Shown: positions 1 through 7,726, numbered from the stretch's first letter. The stretch is 19,893 nt of DNA from Halovivax sp. (GCA_007119345.1 SKPV01000030.1:1-19893); one strand, 5' to 3'. Made by a program: numbers and translations. The notes: a model not told the origin generated them from the sequence alone.

Positions 1-160
1 CGTCCTCCGTCGAGACGCCGCACACCTACACGTACGGACAGGGGCCGTCGCCGGTCGGAACCACGCGCTCGAGCTCGACGTCCGCCTCGGGGATCTCCGC
101 GAACGCCCGCCCGAAGGGGAACGACTCGCCCGGGATCGAGAACTCGACCGCGGTCACCAT
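1..160 (-). pseudogene. 5' end of a Bat/HTH_10-family transcription regulator, interrupted by an amber codon
   Basis: The first 44 codons from the ATG at 160 read MVTAVEFSIPGESFPFG and then ELERVVPTGDGPCPYV. This is the standard opening of the haloarchaeal bacterio-opsin-activator-like family, where an ELERVVPTG segment is usually followed by an aromatic-Trp-Val stretch. Here the reading frame meets TAG at 26-28. The sequence beyond it stays open in the same frame to the window edge (V-C-G-V-S-T-E-D), so a single TGG-to-TAG change would explain the stop. The family are cytosolic DNA-binding regulators with the HTH at the C-terminus, which would lie outside this window. An AT-rich TATA-like element (GGTTTTTGTG on the minus strand, 184-193) sits about 25-30 nt before the ATG and fits a leaderless start. 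Alternatives are a base-calling error or a short translated remnant. The family call is from memory of its N-terminal pattern. Confidence 0.5.
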
Positions 161-317
161 ACCGACGGACGTCCACGAGGGCTCACAAAAACCCAGCGAC
201 CGGTAACGGTTCGGTGATCGGAATCGGCGGGAGTGGTCGATAACGGACGATCCACGATCGATTGCGCGCCGACGGGCGGGCAATTCGATTTCGAACGCGC
301 ACGGTCCCGTCACCCCG

Positions 318-470
318 TTACAGGTCTTTGACCTCGTCCGGCGTGAGCGGGCAGCCGCACGGGACCGCGTTATGGATCCGCGGGCCGAGCGCGTGGACGT
401 CCGTGATGGGGCGGCCACACCGCGGGCAGCGCGGGAAGGCGGGCTCGCGGGACGCGACACCCCGTCTTCG
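318..470 (-). pseudogene. Headless small zinc-ribbon protein (CPxCG type)
   Basis: Reading the minus strand into the TAA at 318-320 gives a convincing C-terminus. It has PRCPRCGRPITDVHALG, then NAVPCGCPLTPDEVKDL, so a CPxCG knuckle pairs with a CGC knuckle, as in the many small haloarchaeal zinc-finger proteins. In this frame, however, there is no ATG, GTG or TTG between the first knuckle and an in-frame TAG at 471-473, so no start can be assigned. A neighbouring frame running from an ATG near 525 merges with this region, so a frameshift near 440-475 is possible. It is either a decayed gene or a sequencing artefact. Function is unknown; such proteins are usually small zinc-binding proteins of unclear role. 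Confidence 0.4.
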
Positions 471-473
471 CTA

Positions 474-1026
474 TCGGTCCGCTCTCCGGCGGCTTCGCGG
501 CGAGTGTCGGTGAGACTCCGTTCATCCGCGTGCGACCGCTATACGTCGGGGACGGTCGTCGCGCGTCGACGGACTGACTCCGCGCAATTTCGCGCGCCTC
601 GGCGGCGACTATCCGAGCGGACGCGTCGCTCGTCGTCAAGCGTGCGAGGGCAATTGCCGACGATGCGTGCAGGACGTTTATTTCGATTAAGTGTGTTTCG
701 AACCATGGCTTCGGAAACCCTCATAGGGTTCGGAAGTCACGTCTCGGGTGTGGTCACACCCGGGGCATTTGCGCGCCCGCTCCGGCGACCCGGAGGAAGT
801 GGCTTCCGTGCTGATGGTCACGTTAGTTGAACCTATCCCTGTCGGATACGTAACGGAAATAACGGAAGTTCGGGGCGTCAGTCCCCGGTACGGCCCCAGA
901 TGCACGTCGAACAGGGTGATCGGGACAGCACGCGCTCAGCGGAAGATAGGGGCGGAAAATGACCCGCAACCGCGAATCGCAGGCCGCGAACCGACCGGAA
1001 TCGCCTCGACGGCGACCGGTCGGCGG
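474..1026. other. Intergenic stretch with one perfect palindrome and a TATA-like element
   Basis: No gene is supported here. Visible elements are a plus-strand AT-rich TTTATTTCG (677-685) followed by an ATG at 704 that opens a 41-codon ORF ending at 830, and a perfect inverted repeat CGGGTGTG-N2-CACACCCG (745-762) inside that ORF. The ORF lacks the GC3-rich codon choice of its neighbours, so I do not call it a gene. The 3' part, 1027-1144, belongs to the frameshifted tail of the protease gene. Confidence 0.5.
745..762. promoter_or_regulatory. 18-bp palindrome CGGGTGTG-N2-CACACCCG
   Basis: The two 8-bp arms are perfect inverted repeats separated by GT. Their size and symmetry fit a dimeric repressor site. 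No neighbouring start codon is convincing enough to assign a target gene. Confidence 0.3.
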
Positions 1027-2464
1027 TTACACCCGTCGGCGGGCCGCGAGCAACGCGACCGACAGCCCGACGAGCGCCGCGACGGCGCCGAAGCCGGGCC
1101 GTCCGTCGTCTTCCTCCTCTCCGGCCGTCACGCTGCCGGCGGGTTCAGTCGTCGACGCGTTCGCAGGCGTTCTTCGCGTTGATCCGCCCGGCGCCCGTGT
1201 CGGAATCGCTCTGGCCGTCGACGCCCTCGCAACCGGCTTTGACGGCCTGTTCGACCTGCCGGGCGTTGGCGTCCGGCGCGAGCTCGCGGACGAGGGCGAC
1301 GGTGCCGGCCACCTGCGGCGCGGCCATCGACGTGCCGGCGAGCCACGCGTACTCGCCGCCAGGGATCGTCGACAACACGAGGTTCAGCGGGTACGGCCAC
1401 GCGACCTCGGCGGGATCCTCTTCGAGCGTTTTTTCGAGCGTCTCGTAGCCGCCGCCGGGCGCCCCGACGTCGATCTCGTTAGTCCCGTAGTTCGAGTAGA
1501 AGACGCGCTCATCGTTCGGCCCCGTGGCGCTCACGCTGAGCGCGCCAGCGGTGCTGTTCGGGACCGTAAAGTAGCCGCCCTGTTGCAGGTTGGCGTCGGA
1601 GTTCCCGGCGCTGGCGACGACGGCGGTGCCCTCCCTGCTCGCGTACTGGATCACTCGCTCGTAGGCGACGCGGATGCCCGCCGCGTTGAGCTGTGGGTCG
1701 AGCGGCGGCGTCCCGAGGCTCATGTTCGCGGCGTCGGCGTCGATCGCTGCCGCCGCCGTGATCGCGGCGAGGATGTCGGCCGTCGTCGTCGTGAGGACGA
1801 CCTCGCCGTCGATTTCCTCGAACCAGAACACCTTCAGCGACACGAGTTCCGCGTCGGGGGCGGTGCCGATCACGCCCACGTCACCGGTCGCGGCGGCGGT
1901 CCCGGCGACGTGGGTGCCGTGGTAGTGTTCGTCCCACGGGTGGTCGTCGATCGGGTCCCCGGAGCTGAACAGCGCGCTCAGCCCCTAGTTGACGTTCGCA
2001 GCGAGGTCGGGATGCGTTGGATCGATGCCGGTGTCCAGAACGGCGATCCGGGCGCCGGCACCCGTCGCGAGCTCGTGGGCCGGCGCGCAGTCGGTGACGT
2101 GCTTGTCCCATTGTATATCCCAGAAGGCCGGCTTCCCCCGATCGGCTTCGCCCGCATCGAACTCCTCGAGTTCGGGCCCTTCGAGTCCGAACCTCGCGTT
2201 CCGCGCGACCTGCTGGACGCCGGAAACTGATTCGAGGGCCTCGCGGTCGCCCCCAGCACCGACGACCTGCAGCACGTCGCCGCGGCCGAGTTCTCGGCGT
2301 ACCTCGAACCCCGCGCGCTCGACGCGGTCCGCGACGCCGGTGTCGTCCGTCGTGACGATGAACTGCGCCGCTTCACCCTCGGTCGCGCCGACGTATCCCG
2401 CGAACGTCAGTGAGACGCCCGCCGCACCGATGCCGCTGAGTATGGACCGCCTGTTGAGTTCCAT
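1027..2464 (-). pseudogene. Tat-exported subtilisin-like (S8) serine protease with PGF-CTERM tail, broken by an amber codon and a frameshift
   Basis: A halolysin-like secreted protease. From the ATG at 2464 the N-terminus shows a twin-arginine signal (NRRSILSGIGAAG), then an I9-like propeptide (about residues 30-105), then the S8 domain. Catalytic residues by codon are Asp144 (VLDTG), His185 (HGTHVAGT), oxyanion Asn288 (SAGN) and Ser379 (GTSMAAP). Two lesions are present. Codon 160 (1985-1987) is TAG between Asp144 and His185, yet the frame continues intact on both sides. The main frame then stops (TGA, 1145-1147) after NACERVDD. The next frame over carries TTEPAGSVTAGEEEDD and a PGFGAVAALVGL helix ending in RRR before TAA at 1027-1029, a PGF-CTERM sorting signal that should be fused to the protease. 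A one-base indel around 1145-1165 would repair it. Without repair the enzyme would lack its His, Ser and anchor. Promoter: ATTTATATATGG, about 50 nt upstream. Confidence 0.82.
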
Positions 2465-2792
2465 GATATCACGGACCCGAATAGGGTCTGTTAAGAACGA
2501 TTATGTTACCATATATAAATTTTCTATGTGTTCTTTCTCGACGGTCGATCCGTTGTGCCCCGGAAACCGACGCCTCACATCCACGACCGGGTCGAGAGAG
2601 GTCCGCGGCCCGCGATCGGGGCGGCGCGGCGGATCGGCGTACCGATCCCGTTCCCGAGCACCCGCAGATCGGAACAACGGTACCCCCTGGAGAATTCGGT
2701 CCACCGCGTCGTCGTAGTTTCGCGTTCGCGCTCGAAGAAGAGCCGACGAAGTGAGCGGCCGAAATCCGACGACCGCACCGGCGGCGCCCCCG
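2465..2792. other. Intergenic region: protease promoter and a small hairpin
   Basis: The left end holds the leader and TATA element of the protease gene. A perfect hairpin GGATCGG-N4-CCGATCC (2631-2648) lies about 145 nt beyond the PCNA stop codon. It has no T-tract on either strand, so a terminator role is uncertain. I see no gene in the rest. Confidence 0.5.
2510..2521 (-). promoter_or_regulatory. TATA box of the protease gene
   Basis: On the minus strand the sequence reads ATTTATATATGG within an unusually AT-rich 40 bp. It lies about 50 nt before the ATG at 2464, implying a leader of roughly 20-27 nt. It is the strongest TATA element in the left part of the window, which suggests that the gene was once well expressed. 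Confidence 0.6.
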
Positions 2793-3536
2793 TCAGTCGC
2801 TCTGGATCCGCGGCGCCAGCATGTACGTCACTTGTCCCTGCCCCTCCGCGAAGCCGAAGTAGATCTTGATCGGGAACTCCTCGCCCAGGTCGAGCGTGAC
2901 CTCGGCGTCGCCCGGGATGGCCTTGTTCATGTCCTTCAGATAGTCGAGGCTGAACAGCGAGTGGGCCGGACCGACCTGGAGGTCGATCAGATCATCGCGG
3001 GTGAGCTCCAGGTGGACGTCGTCGGTGTCGCCCTCCGCGTCGACGTAGAAGAACTCCTCGCCCTCGTCGACGCCGAGCGCGATGTGGTCGGAGACCATGT
3101 CGGCGGCCTTCACGGAGCGGTTGACGTCCTTGCCCTCGAGGACGACCCGGGCGGGCAGGTCGAGGTCCGGGATGTCGGGTTCTTGCCTGATCGAGTCGGG
3201 GTCGATCAGCGCGAGGGTGTACTCGAGGCCCTCGATCTGGGTGTGCAGTTTGCGGGTCTCCTCGTCGAGTTCGAGCTGGACGAGCTGGCCGGTCTCGGCC
3301 ATGCTCGCGATGTCTTCGAGCCGGGAGAGGTCGACGCCGATGAGCCCGCCGTCGGCCTCGTAGGACTCGAACGCCGACGCGTCGAGCGAAAGGTCGACCA
3401 TCCCCACGTTCGCCGGGTCCACGGCCCGGATCTGGAGGCCGTCCTCCTCGAGGTGGATCTTGCACTCGTCGACCAGCACGCTCACCGAGTCGAGCGCGCT
3501 GGAGAGCGTTCCCGCGTCCACGATGGCCTTGAACAT
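2793..3536 (-). CDS. pcn: DNA polymerase sliding clamp (PCNA)
   Basis: Encodes the 247-residue archaeal PCNA, the homotrimeric ring that tethers replicative polymerases, FEN1, ligase and RFC to DNA. The start is set at the ATG at 3536 (MFKAIVDAGTLSSALDSVSV), the standard haloarchaeal N-terminus and length. An upstream in-frame ATG at 3563 would add nine residues and would overlap the TATA element. Family landmarks include the KIHLEEDGLQIRAVDPANVG segment of domain 1, the acidic interdomain region, and the C-terminal QVTYMLAPRIQSD, whose LAP(R/K)I-type tail forms the PIP-box docking face. The protein is highly acidic, as expected of a salt-in halophile. It is transcribed alone and away from the following plus-strand operon. 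Identification is secure. Confidence 0.97.
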   Translation of the reverse strand: MFKAIVDAGTLSSALDSVSVLVDECKIHLEEDGLQIRAVDPANVGMVDLSLDASAFESYEADGGLIGVDLSRLEDIASMAETGQLVQLELDEETRKLHTQIEGLEYTLALIDPDSIRQEPDIPDLDLPARVVLEGKDVNRSVKAADMVSDHIALGVDEGEEFFYVDAEGDTDDVHLELTRDDLIDLQVGPAHSLFSLDYLKDMNKAIPGDAEVTLDLGEEFPIKIYFGFAEGQGQVTYMLAPRIQSD

Positions 3537-3560
3537 ATGGGACGGGGTACGAAGGGTCGG

Positions 3561-3571
3561 CATAAAAAGCC
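3561..3571 (-). promoter_or_regulatory. TATA box of pcn
   Basis: The minus strand reads GGCTTTTTATGCC, centred about 30 nt before the PCNA ATG at 3536. This is the spacing expected for a leaderless or near-leaderless haloarchaeal transcript, and it supports 3536 rather than 3563 as the start. Confidence 0.6.
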
Positions 3572-3666
3572 AACCGTTACGGTTTCGCGAGTCGGATCCG
3601 CACCGACCCGCGCGGCCGCGAAGTCGCCGCGACCGCCGCGAATCGTCGCGGGGACGGGTCGGGCCG

Positions 3667-3678
3667 CGAACACGTTCG
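3667..3678. promoter_or_regulatory. NarO-like box CGAACACGTTCG upstream of the MIP18/NnrS-like operon
   Basis: A CGAA-N4-TTCG inverted repeat centred 45.5 nt before the ATG at 3718. The same spacing is seen for the boxes before the HTH gene and three DUF2249 genes 9-10 kb away. It differs by one central base from the CGAACATGTTCG motif I recall for haloarchaeal NarO. No strong TATA follows (weak CCTAGAG near 3687), as expected for an activator-dependent promoter. Confidence 0.6.
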
Positions 3679-3717
3679 GCGGGACCTAGAGGGACCGTCC
3701 GGCGCTATCCCCGCGTG

Positions 3718-4449
3718 ATGAACCCCTTCTCGGCCTTCCGCTCGGGCGAGGACGCGGACGACCGTTTCGACGGCTGGGACGCCTTCGACCCGGAACACCA
3801 GCCCCCGCCGGGACCGTTCCTCGCGGGCCACGACGTCCTCGAGGGAGTCGCCCACGCCGCGTTCCACCGGCTGAGCCGCGACCTGTTCGAGGAGCGCGGC
3901 GTCTACGACGCGACGTTCGGCTACAACCTGACCAAGCTCAACCTCGACCGGCGACACCCGGACGCCGGGTTCCGCTACGCGGTCGACGCCGACGACCCCG
4001 ACGTCCTGCGGGCGGAGTTTACCCCCACGACCGAGTTCTGCCCGCAGGCGGACTCGCTCGTCGCGGGGGCGTTCCGCGCGTGGAACGGCCTCGGCGATCG
4101 CCACGAGTTCGACGACGTCCGCGTGCGCGTTCACCCCTCCCACCACCGGGCCGAGGCCCTCGACGAGCGCATGGCTCGCGCCGAGCGGCGGTTCCGCGAG
4201 ACCGGGGCGGTCGCGGTCGGCGAGACGCGCTCGGAGCGGCCGGCCCGGCGGTTCGGACGGGACGCGGTGACGGAGCCGAACTCGGCGGCGAAACCTGACC
4301 CGGCGGCCGACCCAGCGGCCGAACCGGACGCGACAGTCGACGCCACGCCGGAACGGGACTCGGCGACGGAACGGGACGCGTCGACGGAACGGAACTCGGC
4401 GGCCGACGTCTCCGTGCAACGAGACGCGTCGACGGATCGGGACTCGTGA
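3718..4449 (+). CDS. MIP18/DUF59-like haloarchaeal protein with a repetitive acidic tail
   Basis: A 243-residue soluble protein. Residues about 35-165 resemble the MIP18/DUF59 fold used in iron-sulfur cluster handling: an alpha/beta core (YNLTKLNLDRRHPDAGF), then TPTTEFCPQADSLVAGAF with a single Cys108 in an E-F-C-P context, then a VRVRVHPSHHRAEALDERM strand-helix where MIP18 proteins have V-x-V-x-L-x-x-S/T-P. The link is pattern recognition and moderate. From about residue 185 the tail is low-complexity, repeating Ala, Asp and Pro or short RD-S/A-T-E blocks, and is probably disordered. It precedes the NnrS-like membrane protein gene by 65 nt on the same strand, so the two are probably cotranscribed from the NarO-like box upstream. 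A role in assembling or maintaining a metalloprotein of denitrification is a reasonable inference; no function is demonstrated by the sequence. Confidence 0.85.
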   Translation: MNPFSAFRSGEDADDRFDGWDAFDPEHQPPPGPFLAGHDVLEGVAHAAFHRLSRDLFEERGVYDATFGYNLTKLNLDRRHPDAGFRYAVDADDPDVLRAEFTPTTEFCPQADSLVAGAFRAWNGLGDRHEFDDVRVRVHPSHHRAEALDERMARAERRFRETGAVAVGETRSERPARRFGRDAVTEPNSAAKPDPAADPAAEPDATVDATPERDSATERDASTERNSAADVSVQRDASTDRDS

Positions 4450-4514
4450 CCGACGCCGCGACGCGGGCGCGCTCGAACGAAAGGATGACGGACCGAGAGC
4501 GGAGATAGCCGACG

Positions 4515-5795
4515 ATGACCTCGGCGACGGTGACCCGGTGGTCGCGCGCGTTCGTCGTCGTCGGCGTCGCCTGGTTCGTCTGCTGGAACGGCGCCGTCGT
4601 CGCGGGCTTCGACCGGTCCGCGACGGTCGTCCTCGGCCTCCAGGGATTCGTCTTCTCGGTCGTCTTCGGGAAAGCCTACTCGCTGGTGCCGACCTACTTC
4701 GACCGCGAGCTCGCGTTCCCGAACGCCGCCGGCGCCCACCTCCTGCTGGCGACCCTCGGGACCGGCGCGCTGTTCGTCGACGCGGTCGGCGGCGGCGGCC
4801 CGCCGATGGAGATCGTCGGCGCCACCGCCTGGATCGGGGTCGTCGGCGCCACCGCCTGGTTCGCGGGCGTCTGCGTCTTCGTCGGGACGCTGGGCTGGAC
4901 CGTCCGCGACAACCTCACCGGCCGCGAGACCGCCACGGGCGAGATCAACCGCCACCGTCGCCGGATCGATCGCGCGGCCAACGCGGTCGTGCCCGTCGTC
5001 ATGGCGTACCTGCTGGCGGGCGCGGCGCTCCCCGCCCTCGACGCGCTGGGCTCCTCGCCGGGACTCCTCGCCCTCGACGCCCTGGGCACCTCGCCGGGAC
5101 TCCTCGCCCTCGACGCCCTGGGCACCTCGTCGGCGCTCGTCGCGCCCGGCCCCGCGGCGACCCACGTCCTCGCGGCGGGGACCGCGACGCTGCTCGTCTT
5201 CGGGATCGGGTTCCGGCTGCTCCCGCGCTTTTTCGTCTCGACGCCCCGGCCGTGGCTGGTCGCCGTCGTCCTCCCCGCGGGGGCGCTCGCCCCCGCCCTG
5301 CTGGCCGTCGACTTCCAGGGTGGACGGCTCTTCGCCGCGGGCGCGACGCTCCAGGCGGTCGCGATCGTCGGCTTCGCGATCGCCGTCGCGGACATGTATC
5401 GTCGAACCGACCGGGCCAGGATCGGCTTCCACGGCGTGCTGGCGGGCGCCGTCCTCGGCGTCGTCGCGGTCGCGCTCGGCTGGGGCGCCGGCGTCGCCGA
5501 CCTCGATCCGATCGTCCTCGACGCCCACTACCGGCTCGCGGTCGGGGGCTTCCTCGGACTGACGATCGTCGGCGTCACCTACCAGTTCTACCCGCCCGCG
5601 ATCGGGACGGCGCCCGGCGTCGACGACCGAACCGCGCTCGCCTCGATGGTCCTGCTCGCGGTCGGGCTGACGATCGAGGCGGTCGGGATCGCGACCGACG
5701 CGGGATCGATCGCCGGCGTCGGCGCCGCGATCGCGCTCGCGGGCGCGGTCGTCTACGCGTGGATCCTGTACGCGCTGTTCTGGCAGCGACGGTGA
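4515..5795 (+). CDS. NnrS-like / haem-copper-oxidase-I-like polytopic membrane protein
   Basis: A 426-residue, very hydrophobic protein with roughly 11-12 predicted membrane helices. Histidines sit in helix contexts typical of haem-binding NnrS and oxidase-I-like proteins: His74 (AGAHLLLATLG), His217 (THVLAAGTATLLVFGIGFRLLPRFF), His306 (FHGVLAGAV) and His338 (DAHYRLAVGGFLGL, followed by GVTYQFYPP). The RLLPRFF motif after the His217 helix strongly recalls NnrS, a membrane protein linked to NO tolerance and denitrification in bacteria. It follows the MIP18-like gene by 65 nt. Between two helices it carries three copies of a 12-residue block (ALDALG-S/T-S-P-G-L-L, residues 174-209), an in-frame triplication. 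The assignment to NnrS rather than another haem-copper-related family is tentative; the membrane topology is clear. Confidence 0.85.
   Translation: MTSATVTRWSRAFVVVGVAWFVCWNGAVVAGFDRSATVVLGLQGFVFSVVFGKAYSLVPTYFDRELAFPNAAGAHLLLATLGTGALFVDAVGGGGPPMEIVGATAWIGVVGATAWFAGVCVFVGTLGWTVRDNLTGRETATGEINRHRRRIDRAANAVVPVVMAYLLAGAALPALDALGSSPGLLALDALGTSPGLLALDALGTSSALVAPGPAATHVLAAGTATLLVFGIGFRLLPRFFVSTPRPWLVAVVLPAGALAPALLAVDFQGGRLFAAGATLQAVAIVGFAIAVADMYRRTDRARIGFHGVLAGAVLGVVAVALGWGAGVADLDPIVLDAHYRLAVGGFLGLTIVGVTYQFYPPAIGTAPGVDDRTALASMVLLAVGLTIEAVGIATDAGSIAGVGAAIALAGAVVYAWILYALFWQRR
5034..5141 (+). repeat. Three tandem 36-bp repeats inside the NnrS-like gene
   Basis: Units at 5034-5069, 5070-5105 and 5106-5141 each encode 12 residues and keep the frame. 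Units 1 and 2 are nearly identical in DNA; the third diverges at its 3' end. They extend a loop between two membrane helices and probably arose by replication slippage. Confidence 0.85.
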
Positions 5796-6203
5796 GGCGG
5801 TCCGGATCTACGGCCGTTCCGTGCTCGATCCGGACGACGTGCGACCACCGGGCTTCCGACTGCGCGGGTCAGGGCTGACGGGCCCGTCGGCGAGTATTTC
5901 GTTCAGGCAACGTAGTGCCCCCCGAATTGTTGATTGATAGCACGTGTCGCTCTCGAACTGGCGCGGGGAAGCCACCCAGCGACGAATTCCCGCGCCCACC
6001 CAACACCGACTGGCGATCGTGCATTCCGGCCGTCCCGCGCCGCATCCGCGCGACGGTTGCGCGTCGATCGACAGCGGACGGCACGGCGGGTCGCGGTTCC
6101 TTCGACGGAGGAGGCGTTCCCCATCGCAGTGCCTGCGGAAATCGATCCGGAGATGGTTCGAAGTAATTGGCCACCCTCATTTCCGGACGGGACGGCTACT
6201 TCC

Positions 6204-6365
6204 CGATAACGGCAGCCTCAGGGCCTGAGAGGCCCCGTTATCGTTTACCGACGAGCGGTCGAGGCGTCAACTGGCACGGGATTGGTGTCGGTCCCGTGCC
6301 CGACCGTACGGCCATCGATCGAGGAGGTTCCGTCGGTTCGGACGACGGCCCCTGATCGGGGCCGT
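6204..6365. ncRNA. Candidate structured RNA: series of perfect hairpins
   Basis: Three stems follow each other in 162 nt. The first is CGATAACGG (6204-6212) with CCGTTATCG (6235-6243), enclosing GCCTC/GAGGC. The second is GGCACGGG (6273-6280) with CCCGTGCC (6293-6300). The third is ACGGCCCC (6345-6352) with GGGGCCGT (6358-6365), followed by TTTCTG. A fourth stem, CCGTCG (6330-6335) with CGACGG (6343-6348), shares four bases with the third, so the two are mutually exclusive. That architecture recalls a terminator/antiterminator switch, but no start codon follows on the plus strand, so a free-standing RNA is at least as likely. Strand is unresolved because perfect stems form on both. Confidence 0.3.
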
Positions 6366-6371
6366 TTCTGC
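6345..6371 (+). terminator. GC-rich hairpin followed by a short T-rich run
   Basis: The stem ACGGCCCC-N5-GGGGCCGT is followed at once by TTTCTG. This resembles an intrinsic terminator on the plus strand, possibly ending the hairpin-rich RNA upstream. Archaeal termination usually relies on longer T-tracts, so the call is weak. Confidence 0.25.
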
Positions 6372-6889
6372 CATTTCAGTACTGACGCTTGAAGACCCCT
6401 ACCGCCCCGGATATCGCGACGAGCCGGAGGTGATGCGGTCCCACCGGCCCTGACCAATCCCCCAGGGATGGGCGGCGGTCCACCGGGGTCACCGATCAGA
6501 CGTCGGAATCGGTGTTGATGTCGCCCGGACGATCACCGCCGAGGACTCACCGTCCGTGCCAATCACCTACACGGGCGAGCGTAAGGCGATCGCGCCGTGG
6601 CAGGGCCGTCGCTGTGCGGCTCACGGTCGTAGATCGAACTCGAACGGGCGGAAAACCGCGCGGCGTTGGAACCCAGCGCTGATACCATACCGGTGCGCTC
6701 GCGATTCGGGTCGGTGCAGGGACGTGGTGGGTTAAAATCAGCGTGTTTGTGGGATCCCGCCGGGTCGCGGGTTCGGCCCCGTTGAAATGAGCAAGAAGTA
6801 ACGAGATTTGGACGGCGTGGTGCATACAGGGCGCGAATGTCGCACGAATTCGAGGTCACTCCCGAGCGGAGATGCCTCAACGTTAGGGT

Positions 6890-7726
6890 CTAGTCTACGT
6901 CACTGATGAATGACAGCACCTCGTCCGTGAAGCGGTCCGGTGCGACGATGCTTGCGGCGTGTCCGCGTCCCTCGAAGGGCGCGAGCCGACTGTTCGGCAG
7001 CGTGTCGTGGAGTTTCTCGGCCGTCTCTGTGAGCCACCCGCTCTCACTTCCGACGGGAAGTAACGTCGGCGTAGAGAGGGCTTCGAACGTCGCGAGATCC
7101 CACTCGTACTCTTCGGCCGCTTTTAACCCAGGCAGGAGTGTTTGATGGAACGTATCCACCTGCGCGTCCCATATCGGTGCCGAGCGAAGCTCGTCGAGTT
7201 CGTCCGACGCGAGTTGGGCGACCTCGTCGAGGAAGAACGTTAGCGCCTGCTCGTTCTGCCCCGCGTCTAACAACGCCATCAGCTCTTCGCCCGCCTCCTC
7301 CATGAGGGCTACAGCCTCGTCGTCGGAGGGGATGCCGGGCTCGAAGAGGATCAAGCTGCGTAGATTGTCGATTCGCGGGGCCGCACCCAGTGCAAAGTTG
7401 GCCCCTGCGGAATGACCGAGCAAGTGTACCGGGTCGTCGATCGACTCGACGACCGCGACCACGTCGTCGAACTGCGCTTCCACGCCGTACTCGTCGGGGG
7501 ACTCGCTGTCGCCGTGATGCCGTCGATCCACGGCGTAGACCGTGGTCCGTTCCGCGAACGTGGAACGGACGTCGCCGAGTTCCCAGATCGCGCGATCGAA
7601 AATGGCCCCGTGGACGAGGACGAGCGGCGGACCGCTTCCCGACCGCTCGTACGCAATTTCGGTCCCGTCTGCGGACGTAACTGTCCCCAGCTCTTTCTCC
7701 CCGTCCGGTTCCGTTGCTTTAGCCAT
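6890..7726 (-). CDS. Alpha/beta-fold hydrolase
   Basis: A cytosolic alpha/beta hydrolase of about 278 residues. In residues counted from the ATG at 7726 the landmarks are: oxyanion motif LVLVHGAIFD (about 35-44), the RRHHGDSESP loop (about 68-77), nucleophile elbow GHSAG with Ser106, and His256 in GRGHAA near the C-terminus. The acid expected on the strand ending LLPVGSESGW falls where relatives usually have Asp in a G-x-D-S-P context; here it is Ser-Glu, so Glu may serve. Start choice: GTG at 7765, ATG at 7744 and ATG at 7726 share the frame. MAKATEPDG (7726) best matches typical N-termini, and the earlier two fall in or just after a perfect palindromic operator. The substrate cannot be inferred. 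The stop is TAG, useful evidence that TAG terminates in this genome. Codon use is less GC-biased than in the denitrification block. Confidence 0.9.
   Translation of the reverse strand: MAKATEPDGEKELGTVTSADGTEIAYERSGSGPPLVLVHGAIFDRAIWELGDVRSTFAERTTVYAVDRRHHGDSESPDEYGVEAQFDDVVAVVESIDDPVHLLGHSAGANFALGAAPRIDNLRSLILFEPGIPSDDEAVALMEEAGEELMALLDAGQNEQALTFFLDEVAQLASDELDELRSAPIWDAQVDTFHQTLLPGLKAAEEYEWDLATFEALSTPTLLPVGSESGWLTETAEKLHDTLPNSRLAPFEGRGHAASIVAPDRFTDEVLSFISDVD

Larger units (their letters stand above)
5796..6889. other. 1.1-kb gene-free region rich in strong hairpins
   Basis: No reading frame here has haloarchaeal codon character or recognisable protein features, and base composition is more even than in the flanking genes. 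It contains at least five perfect inverted repeats: GACGGGCCCGTC (5877-5888), the 9-bp stem at 6204-6243, the 8-bp stem at 6273-6300, overlapping stems at 6330-6348 and 6345-6365, and CACCGAT-N11-ATCGGTG (6490-6514). The right part has an AT-rich GGGTTAAAATCAG (6728-6740) that could be a plus-strand TATA, with no gene after it. It could hold an unrecognised structured RNA or remnants of mobile DNA. Confidence 0.5.

Noticed and set aside
704..830. Possible leaderless 41-codon ORF after a TATA-like element
   Set aside because: No haloarchaeal codon bias, no recognisable motif, and its middle is a palindrome.
687..905. Minus-strand 72-codon ORF with a single CPGC motif
   Set aside because: Only one knuckle, atypical composition and no promoter; probably chance.
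26..1987. TAG as a sense codon (pyrrolysine-type recoding)
   Set aside because: TAG also ends the hydrolase, HTH, DUF2249 copy 2 and nirK genes at their natural family ends, and no pyl gene is present; mutation or sequencing error is simpler.
4131..5528. Long minus-strand open frame opposite the MIP18-like and NnrS-like genes
   Set aside because: Arg/Glu/Gly-rich shadow typical of high-GC antisense frames, with no domain.
6204..6365. Riboswitch controlling a downstream gene
   Set aside because: No plus-strand start codon follows; nearby genes are read from the other strand, so only a generic structured-RNA call is kept.
6728..6805. AT-rich element followed by a GGGTTCG-containing GC-rich stretch that looked like a tRNA T-arm
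   Set aside because: No acceptor, D-arm or anticodon stem could be paired around it.
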